Assembly: GCF_003665095.1 (NCBI RefSeq)
Contig: NZ_RCHV01000002.1
Coordinates: 1,497,501 to 1,561,500 of the forward strand
DNA length: 64,000 bases
Source: Streptomyces sp. Z26
GTDB taxonomy: Bacteria > Actinomycetota > Actinomycetes > Streptomycetales > Streptomycetaceae
Direction: 5' to 3'
Positions 51,301 through 59,068 of the stretch are shown one piece after another; within the stretch, counting starts at the first letter, position 1, and every line of letters starts with the position of its first letter. The notes beneath the pieces are model-generated. The model did no database searches. It was not told where the DNA came from and saw only the letters and a program-made list of their open reading frames with translations. The position numbers and the translations under genes were made by a program.

Positions 51301-52892
51301 AGAACCTGACCACCTCCTGGATCGCGGGCAACGAGCCCACCATCCACCTGAGTTGGCCGGAGAAGCGGAAGATCAGCGAGATCGTGCTGGCGGGCGCGGG
51401 CGGCATCACCGCGGCGCCCAGCGAGGTCCGCGTCAGCTCCGACGACGGCGCCGCGACGACGTCCGTCGACCAGAACGGGTGGGCCCGTTTCGAGGAGATG
51501 GAGACCGACTCGCTCGACATCACCGTCACGGACACCGAGCAGAAGACCGTGCACAACCCGTTCGCGGACAAGGCGCTCCAACTCCCGGTCGGCCTCAGCG
51601 AGATCCACGTACCGGAGCTGGACGACCTGCGCGCGCCGGCGGCCGACCCCGACGAGGAGTTCACGCTGCCCTGCGGCCGGGGCCCCGCGCTCGCGGTCGA
51701 CGGCACGCTGCACGCCACGAAGGCGTCCGGGAAGGTCCGGGACCTGACCGAGGGTCGGCCCGTCGACGTGGAGCTGTGCGCGGGCGACGAGAAGGACGGC
51801 ACGCTCGAACTCGGCAGCGGCACCCACTCGGTGGAGGCAGGTGGCGAGGGCCCGCTCGCGCTGACCGACGTCACGCTGGGGCGCGGCGAGGGCGCGCGGG
51901 ACGGCACGGACGCCTCGGCCGCCTCGGCCGCCTCTTCGGCGCCGGACGCCGGTGACGCCCGCGAGGTCACGGCGGAGGACTGGAGCGGCGACACCCGCTC
52001 GGTGCGCGTCGGGGACGGCGAGGCGGCGTACCTCCAGACGTACGAGAACGTCAACGACGGCTGGAAGGCCACCCTCGACGGCGAGGAGCTGAAGCCGCTG
52101 CGGCTCGACGGCTGGCAGCAGGGCTTCCTCCTGCCGGAGGGCGCGAGCGGCACCGTGAAGCTGGAGTACGAGCCCGCGGCCTGGTACGACGGCGGGCTGA
52201 TCGCCGGTGTCCTCGGCATCCTGGGCCTGCTCGGGCTGGCGTTCCTCCGCCGCCGGGAGGGGACGCCGCTGGGCGTCGACGACGACACCGTGCCGCCGCC
52301 GGGACCGGTGCTGGGCGTGCTCGCGCTGACGCTGGTCGTGGCCCTGGTGGCCGGTCCGTACGCGCTGATCGTGCCCGCGCTGGCGCTGCTGGCGCGCGTA
52401 CGGCCCGCGCTCCTCGTGCCGACCGCGCTGGTCGCCATGGCGGCGGCGGGTGTCGCCGCGGCCGTCGGCGCCGGTACGGGCAGCCCGATCGGTGAGGGCG
52501 AGGGCACGTTCGGGCGGGTGGCGCAGGCGCTGGCGCTGCTGGCGCTGGCGGCGGCGCTGGTGACCGTGCCGGGCAGGACGGAGGACACTTCGGAGGACGA
52601 CGGCGACGACGACGGGGCGCTGGGCACGTTCGGGCCCCGGCCGCCCGAGTTCGACGACCCGACGCGGCCGCGGCCCGTCGTGGGCCCCGTGGTGTCGGGG
52701 CGGGCGGCGGCCGGTCCGGCCGTACTGCCCGGCCAGGCGCCTCCCACGGGCGCGCCGGGCTCCGACCGGCCGACGCACGAACTGCCGCCGCTGCCGCAGC
52801 GGCACGGCACTTCGGGCCCGCAGGGGCAGGGACCGGGCCAGGGGCAGCAGGGCCAGCACCCGCCGGAGAAGGGGGAGGAACCCGGTCGATGA
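48390..52892 (+). CDS. AftD-like alpha-(1->3)-arabinofuranosyltransferase family protein (DUF3367)
   Basis: 1500 residues from ATG 48390. The N-terminal GT-C part (about residues 35-450) has about ten to eleven membrane helices and conserved loops MTFETKLGVATDPWRFIGEL, QYIGYAFPMLPFYALTDL and RPFRNIYKFQPGLALALAL. A large extracytoplasmic part follows with SPDTRAYVTP, QPLDVLAESPWAQRDF and at least two discoidin/F5-8-like carbohydrate modules (WLFHLPQFEPVNAFDGNPDT, TSWIAGNEPTIHLSWP). Four C-terminal helices and a Pro-rich tail end it. Mycobacterial AftD adds arabinose to arabinogalactan/LAM from a polyprenyl donor. Streptomyces lack arabinogalactan, so the product here is open. Confidence 0.85.
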   Translation: MTTSAISPPAPAGPGRPQHARTAALPPPDDQPRDRRWLLAAWLTVLVGFLVSSPGKMTFETKLGVATDPWRFIGELGELWHHQGGFGGIADQYIGYAFPMLPFYALTDLLHIPVWLAERLWLSLVVTAAFWGALRLAERFGVGTARSRLLGAAVYALWPTFTIVIGSTSAAALPGAVLPWVILPLTSVTASPRVAAARSALIIPFMGGVNAASTLASLLPVGLYVLSRTGRRRRTLVAWWTPGVILACLWWIVPLLLLGAYGEDFMPYVEQADTTTGTMSATEMLRGAGNWVAYLNYGEPWLPAGWDMATGVLAVLASAAAAALGLAGLARRDLPERRWLVLTAVTVTGIMLAGYAGGLGGPFAGTVQDLLDGALRPFRNIYKFQPGLALALALGLAHLVGRSTLSERTRTVRGGRFVPAAVAVLLLPGLALPYLKGDIMQSGAFDGLPKHWEQTAGWLEKNSPDTRAYVTPSTAHGIYTWGSPIDQPLDVLAESPWAQRDFVPFGTPGNRRAMDAVEQALKSGGEVPGLAAFLARSGLYDVVVRNDLDPGEIGYVPPETVKRTLEASGYRKVKGFGPKITGGTIPANTPVDVVGLYPRPQAVEIYEPTDVERPGEVTAKAAADTAVVSGGPESLLPLAADPRLAGRPTVLAGDDHPGITAPALQVQGDGLRRADTRFGLLTNNTSATYGPKERNHPDSEQDAGEEPKQILPTEGTEHQTTADLRGAKSVTASSSGNWLFHLPQFEPVNAFDGNPDTGWAEGTAGDPEGQWLRIAFDDPTDIPAELKMTPLPGDQVRAVPTGVRVETDQGEVESPLQANGSQQTVKAPKGAAKWLKVTITGTESAQPGLTGAGFSEISIPDVQVTKLLKLPADGGGADDDGVTSSELVSLHRESDPGGLMSTSAEVGLHREFATRGTDDFAVRARALPVPSDELDDVLDEVAPGSRDRLVATADSTSRFGAGTSPRSLVDKNLTTSWIAGNEPTIHLSWPEKRKISEIVLAGAGGITAAPSEVRVSSDDGAATTSVDQNGWARFEEMETDSLDITVTDTEQKTVHNPFADKALQLPVGLSEIHVPELDDLRAPAADPDEEFTLPCGRGPALAVDGTLHATKASGKVRDLTEGRPVDVELCAGDEKDGTLELGSGTHSVEAGGEGPLALTDVTLGRGEGARDGTDASAASAASSAPDAGDAREVTAEDWSGDTRSVRVGDGEAAYLQTYENVNDGWKATLDGEELKPLRLDGWQQGFLLPEGASGTVKLEYEPAAWYDGGLIAGVLGILGLLGLAFLRRREGTPLGVDDDTVPPPGPVLGVLALTLVVALVAGPYALIVPALALLARVRPALLVPTALVAMAAAGVAAAVGAGTGSPIGEGEGTFGRVAQALALLALAAALVTVPGRTEDTSEDDGDDDGALGTFGPRPPEFDDPTRPRPVVGPVVSGRAAAGPAVLPGQAPPTGAPGSDRPTHELPPLPQRHGTSGPQGQGPGQGQQGQHPPEKGEEPGR

Positions 52893-54433
52893 CGGCACCA
52901 CAGCAGGGGTTCGACGGCCCGGCCCCGGCGGGCGAGGGTCCGCCGGGTGCCGGGGCCGCCGGACCGGCCCCGGTCCCCGTCCCGGACCGGGGCCCGGCTC
53001 CCGCCGTCCCGGGGGCCCCGGCGGCGCGGCGGGCGCGCGGCACCGGCCGCGTCCCGTTCCCGACGGTCGACGAGATCAGCCGGCACTGCGTCGCGGACGA
53101 CGAGCCCGAGACCGTGCACATCGAGATCCACCTCCCCACCCGCCCCGACCCGGCCCGGCTGCGCGCCGCCGTCACGGGCGCGCTGCGCGCGCACGCGCGC
53201 ATCCTCGTACGGCAGGCGCCGACCCGCTGGTGGCACCGGCGGTACGTGTGGGAGCTGACCGACGGGCCGGACCGCGACCCCGTCTCGTACCCGGGCGGCA
53301 CGCTGGCCGAGGGCCGCCGGCGGGCGCTCGCCGACTGCCCGTCGCTCCGGGCGTCGCCGCCGATCCGCGTCGAGGTCATCGAGAACGCGGACGGGGACGC
53401 GGGCGGCTGGGTGCTGCTCGTCACCATCAACCACACCGCGCTCGACGGCCCCGCCTGCCTGCGCGTGCTCGCCACCGCCGCCGAGCTGTACGGCGGCGCC
53501 GACAACTCCCCCGCGCCGCCGCCCGTACGGGCCGGGGCCGTCCCGGACGGCCCGCCGCCCGCGCCCGCGACGTCCTCCTGGACGCGGCCCGCGCGCGTCG
53601 CGGCGGACACCGCGCACCGGGGCGCGTCCGGCAACGGCATGCTGGTCTGCGACCTGCCCGTCCCGGCCCGCCCGCCGCGCGGCCCCGGCGGCGGCGCCGC
53701 GTACACGGTCAACGACCAGCTGCTGGTGGCCACCTGGATCATGTCCGCCCGCTGGAACCGGCAGCACGGGCGGCCACCCCGGCCCGTACGGATCACCATG
53801 CCGGTGGACGACCGGCCGCGTACGGCGGACATGCCCATCGGCAACGGCACCCGCCTCGTCGAGGTCACCTTCGGCAGCGAGGAACGCGAGCTGCACGACG
53901 CCCTCACCGCGTCCGGCCCGCCCGACCGCGAGGCCATCGACCGGCTGCTGCGCGTCACGGCGGCCCGTACGCGCGCGCTCAAGCAGGCCGACCGACCGCA
54001 ACTCGGCTTCAGCGGCGACCTGTTGACCACCCCGTGGCTGCCCGTCGGGCTGCGCCGGGCGTACACGCGCGCGCTGCGCGAGGGTGCCGGGCCGTGGGCG
54101 TCCACGACGCTGCTGTCGAACATCGGGCGCGTCCCGTACGCGCTGGACTTCGGTGACGCGGGGCGCGCGACGGCCGTCTGGTTCTCGGCTCCGGCGCGTT
54201 CGCCGCGCGGGCTGTCCGTCACGACGGTCTCCACCGGCGGCCGTCTCCAACTGGCGCTGCGCTGGTCGCGGGCGCGGCTGGACGACACGGCGGGGCACCG
54301 GCTGGGCGAACTGTTCGCGGCGGCCCTGGCGTCCACCTCGTACGAACCAGGAACGGACGCGGACACGGGAACGCGAACGGAAGCGGAAGCGGAAGCAGCA
54401 CCGGGAACGGAAGCGGGAGGTGCCGAGGCATGA
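52889..54433 (+). CDS. Stand-alone condensation-fold (acyltransferase-like) protein
   Basis: 514 residues from ATG 52889, overlapping the AftD-like stop. After a Pro/Ala/Gly-rich leader of about 55 residues comes a chloramphenicol-acetyltransferase/condensation fold: FPTVDEISRHCVADDEPETVHIEI, the HxxxD motif LVTINHTALDGPACL (His about 185), YTVNDQLLVATWIMSARWN, ITMPVDDRPRTADMPIGNGT and LSNIGRVPYALDF. All core elements of an O-acyltransferase of the WES/PapA/condensation class are present. There is no adenylation or carrier domain nearby, so it is not part of an NRPS. It probably acylates the glycan or lipid made by the operon. Tail: E/T/A/G repeats. Confidence 0.7.
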   Translation: MTAPQQGFDGPAPAGEGPPGAGAAGPAPVPVPDRGPAPAVPGAPAARRARGTGRVPFPTVDEISRHCVADDEPETVHIEIHLPTRPDPARLRAAVTGALRAHARILVRQAPTRWWHRRYVWELTDGPDRDPVSYPGGTLAEGRRRALADCPSLRASPPIRVEVIENADGDAGGWVLLVTINHTALDGPACLRVLATAAELYGGADNSPAPPPVRAGAVPDGPPPAPATSSWTRPARVAADTAHRGASGNGMLVCDLPVPARPPRGPGGGAAYTVNDQLLVATWIMSARWNRQHGRPPRPVRITMPVDDRPRTADMPIGNGTRLVEVTFGSEERELHDALTASGPPDREAIDRLLRVTAARTRALKQADRPQLGFSGDLLTTPWLPVGLRRAYTRALREGAGPWASTTLLSNIGRVPYALDFGDAGRATAVWFSAPARSPRGLSVTTVSTGGRLQLALRWSRARLDDTAGHRLGELFAAALASTSYEPGTDADTGTRTEAEAEAAPGTEAGGAEA

Positions 54434-55206
54434 CGCGGACGACGACCGGTACGGGCACGGGAACCGGCACGGGCACGGGAACCGGCACGGGCACGGGCAG
54501 GCGCCCCGCCCAGCTGCGCGACCTGTACGAGGACCCCGCCACCCCCGTCGCCTCCGGCCCGGACCGCAGCCGCCGCCAGGCGGCCATCCTGGCGCGCGCC
54601 CTGGGCACCGAGCCGCAGACCGTCCTCGACGTCGGCTGCGGCGACGGCTCCGCGGCCGCCACCGCCGCGGAGACGCTGTCCCGGCACCGCATGGTCGGCG
54701 TCGACTGGTCGCAGGACGCGCTGCGCCGCGCCTCCTCCCACCTCACGGCCGTACGGGGCGAACTCACCGACCCCGGGCTGCCGTTCGCCTCCGGGGTGGC
54801 GGACGCGGTGCTGTTCAGCGAGGTCATCGAGCACCTCGTGGACCCCGACGCGGCCCTCGACGAGCTGCGCCGCGTGCTCCGCCCAGGCGGGCACCTGCTG
54901 CTGTCCACGCCCAACCTGGCCGCCTGGTACAACCGCGGGCTGATCCTCGCCGGGGTGCAGCCGGTCTTCTCCGAGGTCAGCCTGCGCGGCATCCACGGCA
55001 GGCCCGGCTCGCAGGTCGTCGGCCACCTGCGGCTCTACACGGCGCGCGCGCTGCGCTCGCTGCTGCCCGCCTCGGGCTTCGACGTCGTACGGATCACCGG
55101 CGCGCCGTACCACGACGTGCCGCGCCCGCTCCGCCCGCTGGACCGGCTCGCCTGCCACGCGCCCTCGCTCGCGTCGATCCTGCTCGTCCACGCCCGGCGG
55201 CGCTGA
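54430..55206 (+). CDS. Second SAM-dependent methyltransferase of the envelope operon
   Basis: 258 residues. The first 23 residues are Thr-Gly repeats encoded by an 18-bp DNA repeat. Class I fold: VLDVGCGDGSAAATAA (motif I), VGVDWSQDALRRA, LFSEVIEHLVDPDAAL, VLRPGGHLLLSTPNL and FDVVRITGAPYHDVP near the end. The length and TPNLAAWYNR region resemble ubiquinone/glycan methyltransferases of UbiG/Methyltransf_11 type. ATG overlaps the condensation-protein stop, and its stop overlaps the next start by one base. Acceptor unknown. Confidence 0.82.
   Translation: MTRTTTGTGTGTGTGTGTGTGTGRRPAQLRDLYEDPATPVASGPDRSRRQAAILARALGTEPQTVLDVGCGDGSAAATAAETLSRHRMVGVDWSQDALRRASSHLTAVRGELTDPGLPFASGVADAVLFSEVIEHLVDPDAALDELRRVLRPGGHLLLSTPNLAAWYNRGLILAGVQPVFSEVSLRGIHGRPGSQVVGHLRLYTARALRSLLPASGFDVVRITGAPYHDVPRPLRPLDRLACHAPSLASILLVHARRR
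54445..54498 (+). repeat. Three tandem 18-bp units inside a methyltransferase gene
   Basis: Copies at 54445-54462, 54463-54480 and 54481-54498 differ at one or two bases. They encode Thr-Gly repeats at the protein N-terminus. Similar E/A/G-coding repeats occur in the end of the preceding gene (54358-54420). Confidence 0.7.
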
Positions 55207-56744
55207 TGATCTGGGGGGTCGCGGCGGCCCTGCTGGCCAACGTCCTCTTCAGCGCGGGCTTCGTCATCGAGAAGCGGGCGCTGTCCGCGCTGCCGCCGCT
55301 GTCCGCCGGACGCCCGGCGGAGGTCGTACTGGCGCTGGTGCGCAGCCCGTTGTGGATCGTCGGCGCCTGCTCCCTGCTGACCGGTTTCGCCGCGCAGCTG
55401 ATCGTCTACCGCACGCTGCCGCTGATCGCCGCCCAGGGCCTCTTCGTCACCGGCCTGGTGATGCTCCTGCTGCTCTCCGCGCACTTCCTCGACGAGAAAC
55501 CGTCCGGGCGGGAACGCCGCAGCATGGTCGCGATCGTGGCCGCGCTGGTGATGATCGTGCTCTCGCTGCGCGGCAGCACCGAGCAGATCAGCCGCCTCGC
55601 GCCGATGCCCGTGATGCTGCTGATCTGCGTACCGTCGCTGGCGATCGGCCTCGGCACGTTCCTCGCCGCCGAACGCCGCTCCGGCCGACGGCACCGGCTG
55701 CCGACGGCGGGCGTGCCGTACGGGGTGGCCGTCGGTTTCCTGTACGGCGTCAGCTCGCTGGCCATCAAGGGCGTCTCCGGGCTCCTCGACCTCGGCGACC
55801 CCGTCGGCACCCTGGGCGACATCCTCACGTCCCCGTACCCGTACCTGTTGATGGTCACCGGCTCCACCGGCCTCGTCCTCTCCCAGACGGCGCTCCAACG
55901 GTGCCGGGCGTCGCTGATCGTGCCGGTGTGCACGACGGTGACGTTCCTCTACACGGTGGTCAGCGGCACGGTCGCGTTCAGCGAACCGCTGCCGGACGAG
56001 CCGCTGCGCTTCGCGCTGCGGCTGGGCGGGGCGGCGCTGGCCGTGTCGGTGCTGCTGGCGCTGCCGCGGCACGAGGAGCAGCCGGACGCGGAGGGCGGCA
56101 CGGGCGGCGGCCGGGACGCCGACGGGCCGGGCGCGGCGGAGCGGGCGGCGGAGCCGCCGCGCGTCGTCGGGCGCCCGCTGTCGGCGGCGGGCCCGACCGC
56201 GCGGGCGCTGCCCGCGGGGGCGGCGCCGCCCGCGCTGCCGCGGCGGCGGCCGGGGCCCGGACCGTTGCCGGGGCCGTGCCCGCGCCCGTGCCGGGGGACG
56301 GGGGCGGGGACGCGGGCGCGGAGCCGGTGGGCGGGACGGAAGCGGAACGGGAACCGGAGCCCGTACCGGAAGCCCCGCCGGAACCGGAGCCCGACCCGGA
56401 GCCGGAGCCCGACCCCGCCGCGGCCCCGGAGACAGCCCCCGACCCCACCCGTACGACCTCCTCACCCGCCGATCCACCACCGGCACCGCCCGCGTCCCGC
56501 AAGGAAGGCCACCCGCATGTCGCCCGATGACCCCCTGCTGAAGATCCTCGCCTGCCCCCTCGACAAGGGCCCGCTCACCCTGCTCCAGCCCGAGGAGGTG
56601 CTCTACAACCCCCGGCTGCGCCGCAGCTACCCCATCGTCGACGGCATCCCGCAGCTCCTGCCCGCGTCCGGCGAGCAGGTACGCGACGAAGAGCACACGC
56701 AGTTCCTCGAACGCATCGCCGCACCGGAGGAGCCTCCCTCGTGA
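55206..56744 (+). CDS. DMT-type membrane protein, read in-frame into a Trm112-like domain
   Basis: 512 residues as one open frame from ATG 55206 (one-base overlap with the methyltransferase stop). Residues 1-295 are a DMT/EamA-like protein of about nine helices: WGVAAALLANVLFSAGFVIEKRAL, LLTGFAAQLIVYRTLPLIAAQG, GFLYGVSSLAIKGVSGLL and SQTALQRCRASLIVPVCTTV. Residues about 330-437 are an Arg/Pro-rich stretch unlike normal coding, followed by a Trm112-like domain. In another frame the same DNA encodes an acidic Pro/Glu tail ending at 56530, so a one-base slip near 56236-56256 is likely. The real product would then be about 440 residues, ending at 56530. Confidence 0.6.
   Translation: MIWGVAAALLANVLFSAGFVIEKRALSALPPLSAGRPAEVVLALVRSPLWIVGACSLLTGFAAQLIVYRTLPLIAAQGLFVTGLVMLLLLSAHFLDEKPSGRERRSMVAIVAALVMIVLSLRGSTEQISRLAPMPVMLLICVPSLAIGLGTFLAAERRSGRRHRLPTAGVPYGVAVGFLYGVSSLAIKGVSGLLDLGDPVGTLGDILTSPYPYLLMVTGSTGLVLSQTALQRCRASLIVPVCTTVTFLYTVVSGTVAFSEPLPDEPLRFALRLGGAALAVSVLLALPRHEEQPDAEGGTGGGRDADGPGAAERAAEPPRVVGRPLSAAGPTARALPAGAAPPALPRRRPGPGPLPGPCPRPCRGTGAGTRARSRWAGRKRNGNRSPYRKPRRNRSPTRSRSPTPPRPRRQPPTPPVRPPHPPIHHRHRPRPARKATRMSPDDPLLKILACPLDKGPLTLLQPEEVLYNPRLRRSYPIVDGIPQLLPASGEQVRDEEHTQFLERIAAPEEPPS
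56517..56744 (+). CDS. Trm112/YcaR-like small protein
   Basis: 75 residues from ATG 56517 with AAGGAAGG nine bases upstream. LLKILACPLDKGPLTLL, YNPRLRRSYPIVDGIPQLLPASGEQV are the signature of bacterial Trm112-family proteins (UPF0434). The second Cys of the usual CPxCKG is Asp here, so zinc binding is doubtful. Trm112 proteins bind and activate SAM methyltransferases, and here the gene sits between methyltransferase genes. It lies in the same frame as the membrane protein upstream, but its own ribosome-binding site makes a separate product likely. The next gene overlaps its stop (GTGA). Confidence 0.75.
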   Translation: MSPDDPLLKILACPLDKGPLTLLQPEEVLYNPRLRRSYPIVDGIPQLLPASGEQVRDEEHTQFLERIAAPEEPPS

Positions 56745-57502
56745 CACTCGCCGCCCGCCTCGCGCCCCACGTACCGCCCCGCGTCCTGGCCACGGCCACG
56801 GACCTCCTCTACCCGCGCTTCGAACCGGAGTTGGGCCGCCTCGACGACTTCTGCACGAGGGGCGGCACGGCGGTGGACATCGGCGGCTGGTTCGGCCCGT
56901 GGACCCGCCGCATGGCGGAGCGCGCCGACCGCGTCGTGACCGTGGAACCCGTACCGCACCTCGCCCGGCGGCTGCGCGCCACCACCCCGCCGCACGTCGA
57001 GGTCCTCCAGGCCGCCGCCACCGACCACGCGGGCACCGCCACCCTGTGGCTCCCGCCGGACGGGCGCGGCGACCGCGGCGTCTCCTCCCTCGTACGGCGC
57101 GACGTGCACGAGACCACCGTGGACGTGCCCTGTCTACGCCTCGACGAACTCGCCCTGCGCGACGTCTCCCTGGTGAAGATCGACGTGGACGGCAGCGAAC
57201 TCGCCGTGCTGCGCGGCGCGGAGGAGACCGTCGTACGCGAACAGCCCGCCCTGTTCATCGAGTTGGAGGCGCGCATCCAGCCCCTGGAGCCGGTGCTCGA
57301 CCTCCTCGACGCGCACGGCTACACCGGCTGGGTGCTGCCCGCCCAGGACTGGCTGCCGCTCGCGGACTTCGACCTCACCGCCCACCAGGCACGCACCTCG
57401 CACGTGGCCGAGGACGGCCTGCTGCGCCGTACGCTGGCGCCCCACCGCCGCTACGTGAACTCCGTACTCTTCCTCCCCCGGGGCCGCCGCCCCGGCGCGT
57501 GA
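56741..57502 (+). CDS. FkbM-family methyltransferase
   Basis: 253 residues from GTG 56741, overlapping the Trm112-like stop. FkbM features: GGTAVDIGGWFGPWTRRMAERADRV (SAM motif I), VEPVPHLARRL, VDVPCLRLDELALRDVSLVKIDVDGSELAVLRGAEETV (typical FkbM core) and LFIELEARIQPLEPVLDLLDAHGY. FkbM enzymes O-methylate sugars and polyketides. It is the last gene of the envelope operon, and the likely substrate is a glycan hydroxyl. No terminator was found immediately downstream. Confidence 0.85.
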   Translation: MTLAARLAPHVPPRVLATATDLLYPRFEPELGRLDDFCTRGGTAVDIGGWFGPWTRRMAERADRVVTVEPVPHLARRLRATTPPHVEVLQAAATDHAGTATLWLPPDGRGDRGVSSLVRRDVHETTVDVPCLRLDELALRDVSLVKIDVDGSELAVLRGAEETVVREQPALFIELEARIQPLEPVLDLLDAHGYTGWVLPAQDWLPLADFDLTAHQARTSHVAEDGLLRRTLAPHRRYVNSVLFLPRGRRPGA

Positions 57503-57587
57503 CCGCCGGAACCCGGCAACGCGACCCGCGGACGAACTGCCCGGACGAGGCGGTGCGTCCGCGTTCCCACGGTGCGACCCTGGAGGG

Positions 57588-57803
57588 ATGACAGCACTCG
57601 TCCTGGGCCTCCTCGTACCGGCCGTCAGCATCGCCTGCGCCTTCGCCATCCTCCACCGCCGACGGCGCCGCGACGCGGCCCCGGCCACGTACGCCGACAC
57701 GGGCCCCACGGCGACGGACGCGGGCCGCGAGGCACGGCGTACGGCTCGACTGGGCCGCCGTACGGAGCACAGCGGCGTCCGCGACGGCTTCCGCACCAGC
57801 TGA
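57588..57803 (+). CDS. Small single-helix membrane protein
   Basis: 71 residues. One N-terminal membrane segment (LVLGLLVPAVSIACAFAIL), a basic cluster HRRRRR, and a polar tail ending SGVRDGFRTS. GGAGGG is directly adjacent to the ATG, too close for a normal ribosome-binding site, so the start or even the gene is uncertain. Codon bias fits. No family recognised. Confidence 0.45.
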   Translation: MTALVLGLLVPAVSIACAFAILHRRRRRDAAPATYADTGPTATDAGREARRTARLGRRTEHSGVRDGFRTS

Positions 57804-57883
57804 CCCGCCCGGCGCGCGCCGCCGCGCGGCCGTCACGCCGAGTGGTCGGTGCCCTCCCCGGCGGCGGGAGACGCCCGTACGCG

Positions 57884-59038
57884 TCAGGCGGACTTGCGCG
57901 GGGTGCGCTTGGCGGCGGACCTCGCCGGGGACCCTGCCGCGGACTTCTTCGAAGTCGCCCCCGTGGGCGCCGACTTCTTCGCGGTCGTCTTCTTCGCGGC
58001 GCTCTTCTTCGCGGCCGTCTTCTTCGCGCCACCCGACGCGCCGGACCGTGAACCGGTGGACTTCGACGCGGACTTGGTGGCCGCCGACCCCGAAGCGGCC
58101 TTCTTCGCGGGTGACTTGGCGGCGGACTTCGTGCCCGTCGCCTTCTTCGCCGCCGTACGCTTCCCCGCCGCCTTCCCCGCACCGCCCGTTTCCGTCCCCG
58201 CCCCCGTACCGCCCTGCTGCCGCAGTTCGTGGACCGTCGCCGCTCCGCCGTCCTCACCGCGCGACTGCCGGGCGGCCTGTACGGAGTTCTCCAGTACGGC
58301 CATCAGGTCCACGACCGTCCCCGTCGACTCGGCGGGCGCCGCCACGCCCTCCTCGGGCACGGTGCCGCCCTCCTTCGCCGCGACGAGCGCCTCCACCGCC
58401 TCCCGGTACTCGTCGTGCAGGTCCTCCGTGTCCAGCTCCCCCAACGTCTCCATCAGCGTGTCCGCCAGGTCCAGCTCCGCGTCCCGTACGGCGATGCCCC
58501 CGCCCGGCGCCATCCCGTCCGCCGACCGGATCTCGTCCGGCCACAGCATGAGGTGCAGGGTCAGCGTGTCCTCGTAGACCCGCAGCATCGCCAGGCTCTC
58601 CCGGCCGCGCAGCGCCAGCTTGGCGACCGCGACCTTCCCGGACCGGCTCAGCGCCTCGCGCAGCAGCACGTACGGCTTGTCGGCGCTCGTACCGTCGCCC
58701 GCCAGGTAGTACGAGCGGTCCAGCCGGATGGGGTCGATGTCCTCGGCGGGTACGAACGCCAGGATCTCCACGGTCTTCGCCGTGGGCAGCGGCAGGGACG
58801 CCAGCTCCTCGTCGGTGAGCTGGACGTGCGTACCGTCGGCGGTCTCGTACGCCTTGCCGATCTCCCCGCCGGACACCTCCTCGCCGTCCAGCTCGCACAC
58901 CTTGCGGTAGCGGATACGGCCGCCGTCGGCGGTGTGCACCTGCCGGAACGACACGCTGTGGCTCTCCGTGGCCGAGAACACCCGGACCGGGATCGAGACC
59001 AGTCCGAACGAGATGGAGCCCTTCCAGATGGAACGCAT
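57884..59038 (-). CDS. ku: Ku, DNA end-binding protein of bacterial NHEJ
   Basis: 384 residues from ATG 59038. Residues 1-255 are the Ku core: MRSIWKGSISFGLVSIPVRVFSAT, GGRIRYRKVCELDGEEV, FVPAEDIDPIRLDRSYYL and LHLMLWPDEIRSADG. The remaining 130 residues are a Lys/Ala/Ser/Thr-rich tail with KKSAAKK-type repeats, like histone H1-type DNA-binding tails seen in other Streptomyces Ku proteins. Ku binds double-strand ends and recruits LigD. It is divergent from a LigD polymerase-domain gene across only 30 bases. Confidence 0.93.
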   Translation of the reverse strand: MRSIWKGSISFGLVSIPVRVFSATESHSVSFRQVHTADGGRIRYRKVCELDGEEVSGGEIGKAYETADGTHVQLTDEELASLPLPTAKTVEILAFVPAEDIDPIRLDRSYYLAGDGTSADKPYVLLREALSRSGKVAVAKLALRGRESLAMLRVYEDTLTLHLMLWPDEIRSADGMAPGGGIAVRDAELDLADTLMETLGELDTEDLHDEYREAVEALVAAKEGGTVPEEGVAAPAESTGTVVDLMAVLENSVQAARQSRGEDGGAATVHELRQQGGTGAGTETGGAGKAAGKRTAAKKATGTKSAAKSPAKKAASGSAATKSASKSTGSRSGASGGAKKTAAKKSAAKKTTAKKSAPTGATSKKSAAGSPARSAAKRTPRKSA

Positions 59039-59068
59039 CCTCTGCCCCTTCTATGGGACGCTCGGAAC

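Noticed and set aside
48294..52901. Very long minus-strand open frame (over 1500 codons)
   Set aside because: Antisense shadow of the AftD-like gene; low-complexity Arg/Gly/Val composition and no recognisable domain.
52889..54433. Nonribosomal peptide synthetase fragment
   Set aside because: It is a full-length single condensation-type domain with its own start and couplings; no adenylation or carrier domains are in the window.
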